Shown: piece by piece, positions 33,603 through 42,628 of the stretch | Layout of the letters: each line of letters begins with the position of its first letter | Numbering within the stretch: the stretch's first letter is position 1 | Assembly (NCBI GenBank): GCA_031415695.1 | Contig: JANOSH010000054.1 | Coordinates: 20,157 to 84,156, forward strand | DNA length: 64,000 bases | From: JANOSH01 sp031415695 | GTDB lineage: Bacteria; Actinomycetota; Acidimicrobiia; Acidimicrobiales; Ilumatobacteraceae | Reading direction: 5' to 3' | Program-made: the position numbers and the translations under genes | Notes under the pieces: generated by a model | Database searches by the model: none | The model's input: the letters and a program-made list of their open reading frames with translations, nothing else | What the model was told of the DNA's origin: nothing

Positions 33603-34379
33603 ATGACGGATCGAGTTGCAATCATCACCGGGGCCGGATCTGGGATCGGGCGTGCAGCTGCCGAGCTGTTTAGCGAGCGGGGTTGCCACGTGGTTGCCAC
33701 CGATCTTGATCTCGATCTGCTGGCATGGACGAACAGTAACCCGAACATCATCGCGGCAGCGGGCGATGCGTCGACCGAGGAAGCCAACAGGGCTTGGGTG
33801 CAACGAGCGCTCGATACCTGGGGCCGCCTCGATGTGTCGTTTCTCAACGCCGGTATCGTCGGCTCGCCCGGGATAGAAGACGATGGCGCTGTCGACCGAC
33901 TCGACCGGATTCTGGCTGTCAACGTGCGTGGAGTCATGCTCGGTATCCGTTGTGCCGCTCCTGCCCTGCGAGCTGGGGGAGGTGGGGCCATCGTGGCCAC
34001 GGCCTCGACCTCGGGTCTGCGCGCCGACCCGGGCAGTTGGGCGTACAACGCCTCGAAGGCCGCTGTAATCAACCTTGTGCGTGCCGCGTCGATCGAATAT
34101 GCAACGCAGGGCATTCGGGTCAACGCAGTTGCTCCTGGCCCGACCGACACGGGCATGACCCAGGGTTTGATTCACGCGCCAGAGCTCTTCGAGGCGATGA
34201 AACGGCGCGTGCCCATGCAACGATTCGGCAGCGCCCGCGAGCAGGCCGAAGTCGCTTGGTTTCTTGCGTCGCCTCAGGCCAGCTTTGTCACTGGTGTCAC
34301 GATCCCGTGCGACGGTGGCATCAGCGCAAACGTCGGCCACTTCCTGCCGCCAGCGGCGCCGGGAGAAGGCCGCGGGTAA
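33603..34379 (+). CDS. SDR family oxidoreductase
   Basis: A classical short-chain dehydrogenase of 258 aa: TGAGSGIGRA cofactor loop (9-18), LNAG in place of NNAG, TASTSG with the catalytic serine, YNASK with catalytic Tyr and Lys, and a C-terminal VTIPCDGGIS. It starts 18 nt after the Cds1-like gene and is probably the last gene of that operon. Substrate unknown. A repeat-rich intergenic region follows. Confidence 0.9.
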   Translation: MTDRVAIITGAGSGIGRAAAELFSERGCHVVATDLDLDLLAWTNSNPNIIAAAGDASTEEANRAWVQRALDTWGRLDVSFLNAGIVGSPGIEDDGAVDRLDRILAVNVRGVMLGIRCAAPALRAGGGGAIVATASTSGLRADPGSWAYNASKAAVINLVRAASIEYATQGIRVNAVAPGPTDTGMTQGLIHAPELFEAMKRRVPMQRFGSAREQAEVAWFLASPQASFVTGVTIPCDGGISANVGHFLPPAAPGEGRG

Positions 34380-34442
34380 TTCGCGTCAGCACGCAGTCAC
34401 GTCGGGGGTCGACCCGTAACCCGCCGGGCCTCATCCGCCAGT

Positions 34443-34715
34443 CTCAGAGTCGAAAACGTGGCACAGATCGTCAAGAAGTCCGACTCTGAGTCGAAAATGT
34501 GACAAGTAGCCCGGACGTTGCCCGGGCCTCAGAGTCGAAACGTGGCACAGACGTCAAGCAGGCCATCCACTGTAAGGAGAAAACGTGGCACAGATCGTCA
34601 AGAAGTCCGACTCAGAGTCGAAAACGAGGCACGGATCGTCAAGAAATCCGACTCTGAGTCGAGATGGCACAGGTTGCGAAGAACGCCGACTCTGAGTCAG
34701 AAATGTGACAGGTCG
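34443..34715. repeat. Degenerate ~40-nt tandem repeats with CGACTCTGAGTCG palindromes
   Basis: Between convergent genes about seven imperfect units share CAGAGTCGAAAACGTGGCAC then AGATCGTCAAGAAGTCCGA. Unit boundaries carry the palindrome CGACTC(T/A)GAGTCG (near 34480, 34610, 34650 and 34690). A GCCCGG..CCGGGC hairpin lies in unit 2. Units are 33 to 51 nt long and diverged. They contain no plausible gene; nothing else is seen in this 346-nt gap. Confidence 0.8.
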
Positions 34716-34725
34716 CCTGCCGCGG

Positions 34726-35325
34726 CTAGCGCATCACCACATGCTCGTTGCCCCAGGGGGATACCGCACCGTGGCCTACCTCGGCGTCCTGAAACGCACC
34801 GGGTAGCTCTTCCACCATGTGCAGCGTTGCGGCGAACCTGCCGACACCAACGAACAACGACACGTTGAGGCCGAGCTCCACAATCTGAGCGTCGGTGAAG
34901 TACTTCTGAAGGTCGGCGTATACCTCGTCGGTGATGGCAAGATGATCGGTGGCGAAGAGCTCGCCGAATCGGATAGCTGCCTTCTCGGCATCGGACAGGT
35001 CGCTAGCTTCGTTCGGCTTTTCTAGCGAGCACACGAGGTTCTCGTTGACGCCGTCGGCCAACGCGTCGGCATAGCGAATAGCCATACAGCTGCGGCACTG
35101 ATTGAAGAACGCGACGCGCAGCCGCACAAGCTCAACGAGGCGAGGGGACAGGGTGCGGTTCATCTTGAGTGAACCGGCGAACTTCATCATGCCGAGTGCC
35201 ATGTCAGGTTGATGCCCGAAGAAGCGGGTAAGACCAAGTTCGAGCGGTGTTTTGTCGTCGGCCCGAACGATGCTTCGCAGTTCGTCGGGCAACTCGTCGA
35301 CGTTGAGTTTCTTGATGCGGCTCAT
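34726..35325 (-). CDS. Carboxymuconolactone decarboxylase / AhpD-like protein
   Basis: The 199-aa product belongs to the CMD family of all-helical proteins. It has the core RLVELVRLRVAFFNQCRSC with the CxxC pair (about 83-86) that gives AhpD-like members disulfide reductase activity; the histidine that follows CxxC in AhpD is not present in the same place (CRSCMAIRYADAL). ATG 35325 has GGAGG nine bases upstream, which decides the start. It may act on lactones or as a peroxidase reductant; context does not decide. Confidence 0.82.
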   Translation of the reverse strand: MSRIKKLNVDELPDELRSIVRADDKTPLELGLTRFFGHQPDMALGMMKFAGSLKMNRTLSPRLVELVRLRVAFFNQCRSCMAIRYADALADGVNENLVCSLEKPNEASDLSDAEKAAIRFGELFATDHLAITDEVYADLQKYFTDAQIVELGLNVSLFVGVGRFAATLHMVEELPGAFQDAEVGHGAVSPWGNEHVVMR

Positions 35326-35394
35326 GCAGGAAACCTCCAAGATTGTTGTTCCAGCATCGTAGAGGGGTGGACCGAGAATGGCTGAGCTGACGGA

Positions 35395-36443
35395 CTAGAT
35401 CGGCAGATTGCCAGTAGCCGAGCGGTTTGAACCGAAGTCCTTGTAGGCGGCGATTGTGCGTTGAGCAATTCGCATCTGATGGACCTCGTCGGCACCGTCG
35501 GCGAACCTGGCCAACGGGCGTGCTGGTACATCTTGGCCAGCGGCGTATCGGTTGAGTAGCCGAGAGCGCCGTGAACTTGGATAGCCCGGTCGATGATGCG
35601 ACCAAGAGCGTTGGCTACAAAGTGCTTGGCCATCGACACTTCGGACTTGAAGTCTTCCTTGTTGTCGATCATTCACTGAATGCCTTGCTTCACAGCGAGG
35701 ATCGAGCCGTGGCTGAACCGATTGAGGGAACGTCGACCATCATGTCGAGTGCCATTTCTGCTTGGGCGATCCACCGCATGCAATGGGCCAACCGGGCAGG
35801 GCCGAGCCGGTATTGCCCGAGCAGGTGACCTTGGCCGCGCCCGCCGAGCATCTGTGATTCGTGGACCCGCAGGTCTTTGATAACGCTCTCTTGATGTCCG
35901 GTGCCGCCGTGCATGGTTTCGATGGCACGAAGTCGAGCCAGCCGGTGTTGGGCAGATCGACGATGAACGCGGTGTTGGCAGCTTGAGGCATATCGGGGTC
36001 ATCTTCGGTGCGCGCGACGAGAATGGCGAAGTTGGCGCGCTTCGCGTTTGAGATGAACCACTTGTGGCCGGTGATTACCCATTCCTCGCCGTCTTGGTAA
36101 CCAACGGCTTTGATCAGCGTCGGGTCGGAGCCGGCCACTTCTGGCTCGGTCATCGCAAAGCACGACCAGACCTTGCCCTCGCACAACGGCCGCAGGCTTC
36201 TCGGCTTGCGCCGGTGTTGCCCAGTGCAACAGCGGGTGGATATTTCCTTCGTCAGGCGCCTGGCAATTGAACACCCACGGCCCGAGACGCGTCTTGGCGG
36301 CTTCGGCCTGAACCATGGCCAACTCGACGTGTCCGAGCCCGACTCCAGCCGAGCTACTTCGGGGCAATGACATCGATCACGAACGTGCGCACACGTGACC
36401 TAATTGCCTCAAGCTCGGGGGTCAAGGAAAAGTCGATAGCCAT
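35395..36443 (-). pseudogene. Acyl-CoA dehydrogenase, broken by multiple frameshifts
   Basis: Minus-strand translation in alternating frames recovers an acyl-CoA dehydrogenase: MAIDFSLTPELEAIRSRV (from 36443), GVGLGHVELAMVQAEAAKTR, then CFAMTEPEVAGSDPTLIKA and GHKWFISNAKRANFAILVAR, LGPARLAHCMRW, SMAKHFVANALGRIIDRA, and DEVHQMRIAQRTI near 35395. At least four frame changes are needed, and roughly 40-residue stretches after the N terminus and after the LGPARL helix are missing, so simple sequencing error is unlikely to explain it. It is divergent from the intact P450 gene. The intact enzyme would have dehydrogenated an acyl-CoA using FAD. Confidence 0.85.
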
Positions 36444-36509
36444 TGATGCGCACGCTACGACCTTCGCTTCGCTTCCACGCTGTTCGACAGACACGTTTAG
36501 CCTGAGTGA

Positions 36510-37736
36510 ATGGCCGGACTCACAGATCCTCTTGTACAAGAATCACCGTTCGAGTACTACGCCCAACGCTTGGCGACATGTCCGGTGTGGCACGAGGAAG
36601 ACATCGACCTGTACGTCATTGGCGGGCATCCAGAGTTGCGCGAATCGATCATGGATTTCGCCACGTTCTCGAATGCACCGCTGCGGACTAAGGCTGGTCC
36701 GATCGAATCGGCGGTGGCGTACCACGAGGCACTGGTGGAGCGAGGTTGGCCTCGCCAAGCCACCCTGCAGCGGACCGATCCACCGGTGCATTCGCGTTAT
36801 CGAAGGCTGCTCAACCGGGTCTTTACCCCGGCAGCGGTGCGGGCCTACACACCAAAGATCGACCAGATCGCCCTTGAGCTTGTCGACAGCATGGCAGCGG
36901 CGGGCGAGTGCGAGTTTGTTGCCGATTTCGCCTTGCCGTTGCCGGGTATCTTCATCGCCGAGGAGATGGGGCTCGACCGTGCCGACTACCGCCGGTTCCG
37001 CCGATGGGCCGATGCCATGCTCGCCCAGGCAAACCGACGCCTCACCGTCGACGAGGCTCTCGTTGAGGCCGGACATGAACTCGAAGCCCAGCACTTTCTC
37101 GCCGCCGAGTTCGACAAACGGCGCGAATATCCCAACGGCGACCTCATCTCACTACTGGTTCATGCGCACGGTGACGACGAAGAACCACTCACCATGGGCG
37201 AGTTGCAAGACCTGATGCACCAGTTGATTACTGGCGGGTTCGAGACCACAACTGCTGCGCTCTCCACCGGGATGTTGCTGCTGACACAGCACCCCGACCA
37301 GCTTGAACTGCTGCAGCAACAGCCCGACCTGATCTCGAATTTCATCGAAGAAGTGTTGCGTTTCGATAGCCCGGTGCAGGGCCTGTGGCGCACGTCGAAG
37401 TGTCCGGCGACCGTTGCCGGTGTTGAGATTCCCGCCGACAAAGCAGTGATGATGCGTTATGGTGCTGCGAATCGTGATCCCCGGGTGTTCGACGAACCAG
37501 ATCGTTTCGATATCACTCGATCAAATGCTCGTAACCACACTGCGTTCGGCTTCGGGAACCACTTCTGCGTGGGTGCCGCGCTGGCGCGCCAAGAGATGTT
37601 GAGCGCGTTCACCATTCTGCTCGAGCGTCTCGACAGCTTTGCGCTGAGCGAGCCGCTGCCCGAACCAGCCCATGATCCGAGTATCTTCCTGCGTCCTATG
37701 AAGCGGCTGCCGATCAGCTTTACGACGCGAAGATAG
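36510..37736 (+). CDS. Cytochrome P450
   Basis: The 408-aa soluble P450 has the haem-ligand loop FGFGNHFCVGAALAR with C353, the K-helix ExxR in EEVLRFD, and the I-helix oxygen-activation sequence ITGGFETTTAAL. No membrane anchor is present, as usual for bacterial P450s, which need ferredoxin and reductase partners that are not adjacent. The substrate is unknown. The 3' end runs into dispersed repeat copy 3. Confidence 0.95.
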   Translation: MAGLTDPLVQESPFEYYAQRLATCPVWHEEDIDLYVIGGHPELRESIMDFATFSNAPLRTKAGPIESAVAYHEALVERGWPRQATLQRTDPPVHSRYRRLLNRVFTPAAVRAYTPKIDQIALELVDSMAAAGECEFVADFALPLPGIFIAEEMGLDRADYRRFRRWADAMLAQANRRLTVDEALVEAGHELEAQHFLAAEFDKRREYPNGDLISLLVHAHGDDEEPLTMGELQDLMHQLITGGFETTTAALSTGMLLLTQHPDQLELLQQQPDLISNFIEEVLRFDSPVQGLWRTSKCPATVAGVEIPADKAVMMRYGAANRDPRVFDEPDRFDITRSNARNHTAFGFGNHFCVGAALARQEMLSAFTILLERLDSFALSEPLPEPAHDPSIFLRPMKRLPISFTTRR

Positions 37737-37760
37737 CGAGCGACGCCGAAGACAAGCTAG
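37727..37760 (+). repeat. Dispersed GCCGAAGGC-type element, copy 3 (short)
   Basis: GCGAAGATAGCGAGCGACGC followed by CGAAGACAAGCTAG matches the 3' half of copies 1 and 2, with GCCGAAGAC in place of GCCGAAGGC. It spans the gap between the P450 and the convergent alcohol dehydrogenase and includes stop codons of both. Confidence 0.65.
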
Positions 37761-38854
37761 TTGAAACGTAGGACCGGTTTAATCACCGCTCCTGATGTGC
37801 TGGCGGCTTCGGCGTCGTTGATGTCGTGGATCGAGAACATGGTGGCCAACTCGTCGAAGGGGAACTTGCCGTCGGCATTGAGTTGGGCAAGATACGGGAT
37901 GAATTCGTGCGTGACCGAGTCGCCCTCCATGACTCCGGTTATGGTCTTGCCTCCGATCATCGAAATGAAGTCGAAGGTGATGTCGCCAAAACCGACACCG
38001 GCCATAGCCAGGGTGCCAATGTTGTTGAGCCCGTCGTATGCGGCTCGAACGAGTGCAGCTACGCCGGTGGTATCGAAGGCATAATCCGAACCCGCACCGG
38101 TGATCGCCTTGATGGCCGCAGTCAGTTCGGTGGCTGCCAGATTGAGCACCTGGGTGGCACCGTACCGTTCGGCGAGGGCAAGACGGCTGTCGTGGCGATC
38201 GACAGCAATAATGGTTGTAGCACCCGCGACCTTGGCGGCCATGACGGCACTGAGACCGAGCGCACCCGCACCGAGAATGACCACTGAGGATCCGGCCTGC
38301 ACTTTGAGTGTGTTGAGGATTGCACCGGCACCGGTTTGCACACCGCAACCAAGCGGCCCGAGCTTCGCCAGATCATACGAGCGGTCGACTTTGATCGCGC
38401 TGTCCTGAGCCACGACTGCATGGCTCGCGAACGACGACTGGCCAAAGAAATGTGATCCAATTCTTCCGCCATCAGCGTCGGTAAGGGTGGAGGTGCCATC
38501 GGGGCGGCCGCCACTCATATTGTGCAGACCAAAGTTGAAGCAATACGGCCGACGACCCTTGTCACACGCAGGGCAATGACCGCAAGCCGCAAACGACAAC
38601 ACGACATGATCGCCGGGCGAGACATTGGTAACTGAAGCGCCAACCGCTTCGACGATGCCGGATCCTTCATGGCCACGTACCTCGGGACCGACAAAGAACT
38701 CAGGTGGCAGATCGCGGGGGATGAGATCGGTGTGGCACATGCCGGCAGCCACCATTCTCACCAACACCTCGTGCTCGTTGGGAGCCGCTAGCTGTAGCGA
38801 CTCGACGGTAAATGGCCCATGGCCTGAACGCAGTACGGCAGCTGTTATCTCCAT
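37757..38854 (-). CDS. Zinc-dependent alcohol dehydrogenase (MDR family)
   Basis: The 365-aa medium-chain dehydrogenase has catalytic-zinc ligands C39 and H62 region (GMCHTD and GHEGSGIVE), four structural-zinc cysteines in CGHCPACDKGRRPYC, and the Rossmann motif GAGALGLSAVMAA. It resembles aryl/benzyl-alcohol or geraniol dehydrogenases that use NAD(P). It would interconvert alcohols and aldehydes; whether it serves the P450 product or the benzoate genes is unknown. Confidence 0.9.
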   Translation of the reverse strand: MEITAAVLRSGHGPFTVESLQLAAPNEHEVLVRMVAAGMCHTDLIPRDLPPEFFVGPEVRGHEGSGIVEAVGASVTNVSPGDHVVLSFAACGHCPACDKGRRPYCFNFGLHNMSGGRPDGTSTLTDADGGRIGSHFFGQSSFASHAVVAQDSAIKVDRSYDLAKLGPLGCGVQTGAGAILNTLKVQAGSSVVILGAGALGLSAVMAAKVAGATTIIAVDRHDSRLALAERYGATQVLNLAATELTAAIKAITGAGSDYAFDTTGVAALVRAAYDGLNNIGTLAMAGVGFGDITFDFISMIGGKTITGVMEGDSVTHEFIPYLAQLNADGKFPFDELATMFSIHDINDAEAASTSGAVIKPVLRFN

Positions 38855-38876
38855 GGCCGAACGCTACCCTGTGGCG

Positions 38877-39167
38877 ATGACAATCCAGATGCGCAGATAC
38901 GAGATGAACCCAACCCACATCAACGAATGGCTCTCGTTCTTTAATGGCCTTATGCCGTTGCGTTCTGCGTTTGGGTTTCAATTGCTCCATGCCTTCCTCG
39001 ACCGTGCTGCTAATGAGTTCACCTGGATCGTCGCCAACGACGGCGACTTCGATGCGGCTGAGGTGGCTTGGAACGCGTCACCCGAACGAGCTGCATACTT
39101 CACCGATGCGCCCCGTTTTGTTCTGGCGCTTCACGTGTCCAAGGTCGACGACGTCACGCCTCGCTGA
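38877..39167 (+). CDS. NIPSNAP / dimeric alpha-beta barrel-like small protein
   Basis: The 96-aa product reads MTIQMRRYEMNPTHINEWLS and continues with FGFQLLHAFLDRAANEFTWIV, the ferredoxin-like pattern of NIPSNAP and stress-responsive A/B-barrel proteins. ATG 38877 is chosen; the open frame upstream is antisense to the alcohol dehydrogenase. It is separated by 3 nt from an FAD monooxygenase gene, and such proteins often accompany oxidative catabolic enzymes. No catalytic residue can be named. Confidence 0.7.
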   Translation: MTIQMRRYEMNPTHINEWLSFFNGLMPLRSAFGFQLLHAFLDRAANEFTWIVANDGDFDAAEVAWNASPERAAYFTDAPRFVLALHVSKVDDVTPR

Positions 39168-39170
39168 TCC

Positions 39171-40445
39171 ATGGCCTCGTCTGACGACATCATCATCGCC
39201 GGTGGGGGTATTGGTGGACTCGTCACAGCGCTCGCACTACACCGCATCGGCCGGTCGGTTCAAGTGTACGAATCCGTCGAACGTATTCAAGCGCTTGGCG
39301 TTGGCATCAACCTGCTACCCCATGCGGTACGTGAACTCGAGGTGCTCGGTGTTGCCGATGCGCTGCTTGCTATCGGCCTAGCGCCGTCGACGCTTTCGTA
39401 CTTCACCAAGCGAGGCGAGGAGATCTGGTCCGAACCGCGCGGTGTTGCAGCGGGGTATCGGTGGCCCCAGATCTCTGTTCATCGCGGTGAGCTGCATCAG
39501 GTGCTATTCGACGCGGCCGTCCGTGCAATCGGGGCCGATCGGATTCATACCGGTTGCCATCTGGCCAGCTTCGATACTACCCATAGCGGCGTCACCGCTT
39601 GGTTTGTCGACCGACGTACCGGGGCGTCCACGGCCACGGCGACAGGTGTCGCGCTTATCGCCGCCGACGGTATCCACTCGGTCGCCCGCGCTGCCCACTA
39701 TCCAGCCGAAGGTTCGCCGAAATGGAGTGGAGCGCTGTTGTGGCGAGGGCTCGCCGAGGCCCCGCGGATGCTTGATGGTCGGACGCTTATCTGGAGCGGC
39801 CACCTCCGCCAGAAGTTCATTGCTTACCCGCTACGTGACCTCGCCAACGACAGGCAGCTCATCAACTTCATTGCTGAACTTCGATACGACTCGACCGAGC
39901 TCGACGAGCGAGAAGACTGGAACAAACCCGGGGAACTGTCCGCTTTCTTACCGCACTTCGAAGACTGGCGATTCGACTGGCTCGACATCCCACAACTGAT
40001 CGAGTCGGCAGAGGCAACGTTCGTGTTTCCCATGGTCGACCGAGACCCTGTTGACCAGTGGACGTTTGGTCGCATGACGCTGCTCGGCGATGCTGCGCAC
40101 CCCATGTACCCGGTGGGCTCCAACGGCGCGTCGCAAGCCATTCTCGATGCACAGGTCTTGGCGGGATGTATTCGGTCGTATCCCGATGACCTTCCTGCGG
40201 CATTAGTTCGCTACGACGAGGTGCGTCGACCAGCAACGGCGGGAATTGTTATGGCGAATAGGGGCCTCGGTCCAGAGTTGCCCATGAACCTGGTGGAGGA
40301 GCGAGCACCCAACGGATTCACGCGGCTTGACGACATCATCACGCCCGCCGAGATTGCCACCGTCACCGAGGGCTACCGCCGCACGGCCGGTTTCGCTTTG
40401 GCCGACCTGGCAACCACCCCATCGCTCGCCGACATCGACTACTGA
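39171..40445 (+). CDS. FAD-dependent monooxygenase (PhzS-like group)
   Basis: The 424-aa flavoprotein has GGGIGGLVTALAL at the N terminus for the FAD ADP moiety, the DG motif in AADGIHSVAR, and LLGDAAHPMYPVGSNGASQA for the ribityl site. The PVGSNGAS variant is found in PhzS-type flavin monooxygenases, which hydroxylate aromatic acids. NADH is the likely reductant. It lies between a NIPSNAP-like gene and an alpha/beta hydrolase in the same direction, suggesting a small catabolic operon. Confidence 0.88.
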   Translation: MASSDDIIIAGGGIGGLVTALALHRIGRSVQVYESVERIQALGVGINLLPHAVRELEVLGVADALLAIGLAPSTLSYFTKRGEEIWSEPRGVAAGYRWPQISVHRGELHQVLFDAAVRAIGADRIHTGCHLASFDTTHSGVTAWFVDRRTGASTATATGVALIAADGIHSVARAAHYPAEGSPKWSGALLWRGLAEAPRMLDGRTLIWSGHLRQKFIAYPLRDLANDRQLINFIAELRYDSTELDEREDWNKPGELSAFLPHFEDWRFDWLDIPQLIESAEATFVFPMVDRDPVDQWTFGRMTLLGDAAHPMYPVGSNGASQAILDAQVLAGCIRSYPDDLPAALVRYDEVRRPATAGIVMANRGLGPELPMNLVEERAPNGFTRLDDIITPAEIATVTEGYRRTAGFALADLATTPSLADIDY

Positions 40446-40466
40446 CGCACGCGCGAGTATTGCTCC

Positions 40467-41249
40467 ATGACCTCTCATCGAATTTCATGCAGCCTCCGAG
40501 GCGCGGGGCCCGCGCTGGTGCTGGTGCATGGCATTACCGAGTCTCGCCACACGTGGGACCCGCTAATCGCGGACCTTGCTCTCGACCACCTTGTGCTCTC
40601 GGTTGACCTTCGAGGCCATGGTGAATCGTCCGAGGGTGAAAACTACGACCCTCTGGCGTTGGCGGGTGACGTTTATCGAGCAGTATCGACCCTGGCAACT
40701 CGGTATCCATCGTTGAGATCACCACTGCTTGTTGGCCACTCGCTTGGGGGTGTCGTGGTGAGCGCGTATGCCGCGGCCTTCGAATGCCGTGGTGTTGTCA
40801 ATATCGACCAACCCCTGCGTCTCGCAGCATTTCAAGACCAGCTTCGTTCGGTGGAACCGCTGCTGAGGGGGGATCAAGCGTCGTTCCAGGGTTTCATATC
40901 CGCGATGTTCTCGGCAATGGACGGCCCGCTGCCTGAGGCCGAACGGCAACGGATACTTCGGTTTAGAAACCCGAAGCAACAGGTAGTGCTCAGCATCTGG
41001 AGCGCCGTCTTAGAGTCGACCGTCGAGGAACTTGACTCGACGGTCGACGCCCTCGCCAGTGCGATCACTGTTCCGTACCTATCGCTGCACGGTATTGATC
41101 CCGGTCCCGAGTACCCGGGTTGGCTCACATCTCGAATACCAACTGCCACCGTTGAGGTGTGGCCCGAACACGGCCATTACCCACACCTCGTTGATGCCGG
41201 CCGATTCACGGCGCGGCTGCGTGAGTTCGAGCGAGCACTCCGTGATTGA
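40467..41249 (+). CDS. Alpha/beta-fold hydrolase
   Basis: A 260-aa hydrolase with the oxyanion residues in LVHGITESRHTW, nucleophile elbow GHSLGG (S94 or close), an aspartate in LHGIDPG, and a C-terminal histidine in EHGHYPHL. It could act on an ester, lactone or C-C bond downstream of the monooxygenase. The precise substrate is not visible. It ends 9 nt before the convergent rtcB gene. Confidence 0.88.
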   Translation: MTSHRISCSLRGAGPALVLVHGITESRHTWDPLIADLALDHLVLSVDLRGHGESSEGENYDPLALAGDVYRAVSTLATRYPSLRSPLLVGHSLGGVVVSAYAAAFECRGVVNIDQPLRLAAFQDQLRSVEPLLRGDQASFQGFISAMFSAMDGPLPEAERQRILRFRNPKQQVVLSIWSAVLESTVEELDSTVDALASAITVPYLSLHGIDPGPEYPGWLTSRIPTATVEVWPEHGHYPHLVDAGRFTARLREFERALRD

Positions 41250-41258
41250 CCACTTTGC

Positions 41259-42419
41259 CTAGCAGCCCTTGTAATTCAAGACCTGGCGCAACGTATGCAC
41301 GATCTCGACGAGGTCTTCCTGGGCAGCCATGACTTCGTCAATATCCTTGTACGCCAACGGAATCTCGTCGAGTAGCTCACGCGCCTTGTCTCGTTGCCAC
41401 GCCCGGTCACCCATGAGTTCCACCAAGTCGTGCGCTCGGTAGGTGTTCTTGGCTTGGGTTCTCGACATACGACGACCGGCCCCATGTGCGCACGACTGCC
41501 AGCTCAACGGATTGCCCAGGCCACGCACCACATAGGACCGAGTTCCCATGGAACCGGGCACCAGGCCGAGCTGACCTGAGCGGGCGCTAATGGCACCCTT
41601 ACGGGTAATCCACAGATCACGCCCCTCATGAGTTTCGAGGGCTGCATAGTTGTGATGGCAGTTGATGCGTTCGACTTCTCGACCGCGTCGCACAATCTTG
41701 ACGAACGTTTCGAACGCAGCAGCGAGCATGGCCTCGCGGTTAGCAAACGCGTAAGCCTGAGACCAGTTCATATCGCGGATGTAGTCCTCGAATTCGGGTG
41801 TTCCCTGAACGAACCACGCCAGGCTCGGGTCGTCGAAGTTGTGGTCCAAATGGACCCGGAGCCGCTTGGCCGTGTTGATGTGTTCGGTAGCCAAACGATT
41901 GCCGATACCCCGACTACCCGAATGCAGAAACAGCCACACGCGGTCGAGCTCGTCGAGACAGACTTCGAAGAAGTGATTACCCGAACCGAGCGAACCGAAT
42001 TGCTCGTGCGCGGCCTTTTCGGCTTTTGGCGACAGCTTCCCGGGGTACGGGTTGGCGGCAAACCACTTGTCGGCCGCCTTCGTTGACCGCTCGTGGCCTC
42101 GGCCTACGCCAGCGGGTACGGCGAGTTCCATCGGCCCGAGCAGATGGTCGAGCGTGTCGGGAAGGTCGTCGGCAACGAGGTCGGTTCGTAGCGCGGCCAT
42201 ACCGCACCCGAGGTCGACCCCGACAGCCGAAGGAATGATGCAACCTTCCGTCGGTATCACTGACCCGATTGTTGCCCCGATACCCACGTGGGCGTCAGGC
42301 ATGAGAGCGATGTGACCAGCAATAACCGGTAGCGCTGCGGCCCGCCGTGCTTGCTGTTCGGTGCCGGAGTCGAGATCGTCGACCCACGACATGAGCTTGT
42401 TAGTGATCTTCGTGGGCAT
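41259..42419 (-). CDS. rtcB: RNA-splicing ligase RtcB
   Basis: RtcB joins 2',3'-cyclic phosphate or 3'-phosphate ends to 5'-OH RNA ends using GTP and Mn2+. The 386-aa protein has the metal ligands in SAVGVDLGCGMAA, LGSGNHFFEV, and LFLHSGSRGIGN, and the guanylylated histidine region SCAHGAGRRMSR. It is shorter than E. coli RtcB (408 aa) but complete. No rtcA, archease or RtcR-like regulator is adjacent. It is used for RNA repair in bacteria. Confidence 0.95.
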   Translation of the reverse strand: MPTKITNKLMSWVDDLDSGTEQQARRAAALPVIAGHIALMPDAHVGIGATIGSVIPTEGCIIPSAVGVDLGCGMAALRTDLVADDLPDTLDHLLGPMELAVPAGVGRGHERSTKAADKWFAANPYPGKLSPKAEKAAHEQFGSLGSGNHFFEVCLDELDRVWLFLHSGSRGIGNRLATEHINTAKRLRVHLDHNFDDPSLAWFVQGTPEFEDYIRDMNWSQAYAFANREAMLAAAFETFVKIVRRGREVERINCHHNYAALETHEGRDLWITRKGAISARSGQLGLVPGSMGTRSYVVRGLGNPLSWQSCAHGAGRRMSRTQAKNTYRAHDLVELMGDRAWQRDKARELLDEIPLAYKDIDEVMAAQEDLVEIVHTLRQVLNYKGC

Positions 42420-42628
42420 GAAATGAGTGTGGCCTACCGAGACCGGTCGGGGCGTCGGAATTTCCCAGCGGCTGACCCGTACTAGCTGAGGACGTCGCAG
42501 ATGGCGTTGCAGATGTCGACTGTGACACCTTCACCTGGTAAGGGCGCAGTCATCTTGTTGAGGGTTACTCTCGTTTGGCGAACTCATCGACGACAACCTA
42601 GTGGCCGGGTCCGCAGTTCTTAGCTCCA
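42420..42628. other. Intergenic region between divergent rtcB and MFS gene
   Basis: These 209 nt contain only a minus-strand micro-ORF (42482-42553, 23 codons, ending GVTVDICNAICDVLS) that could be the remnant of a lost gene or chance. No clear promoter, repeat or hairpin was recognised. Confidence 0.3.

Noticed and set aside
34443..34715. Possible CRISPR array
   Set aside because: Units are 33-51 nt, diverged along their whole length and without unique spacers between constant repeats; no cas genes are present.
42482..42553. Micro-ORF ending GVTVDICNAICDVLS
   Set aside because: Only 23 codons, no clear ribosome-binding site and no recognised homology; possibly a gene remnant but not supportable as a gene.
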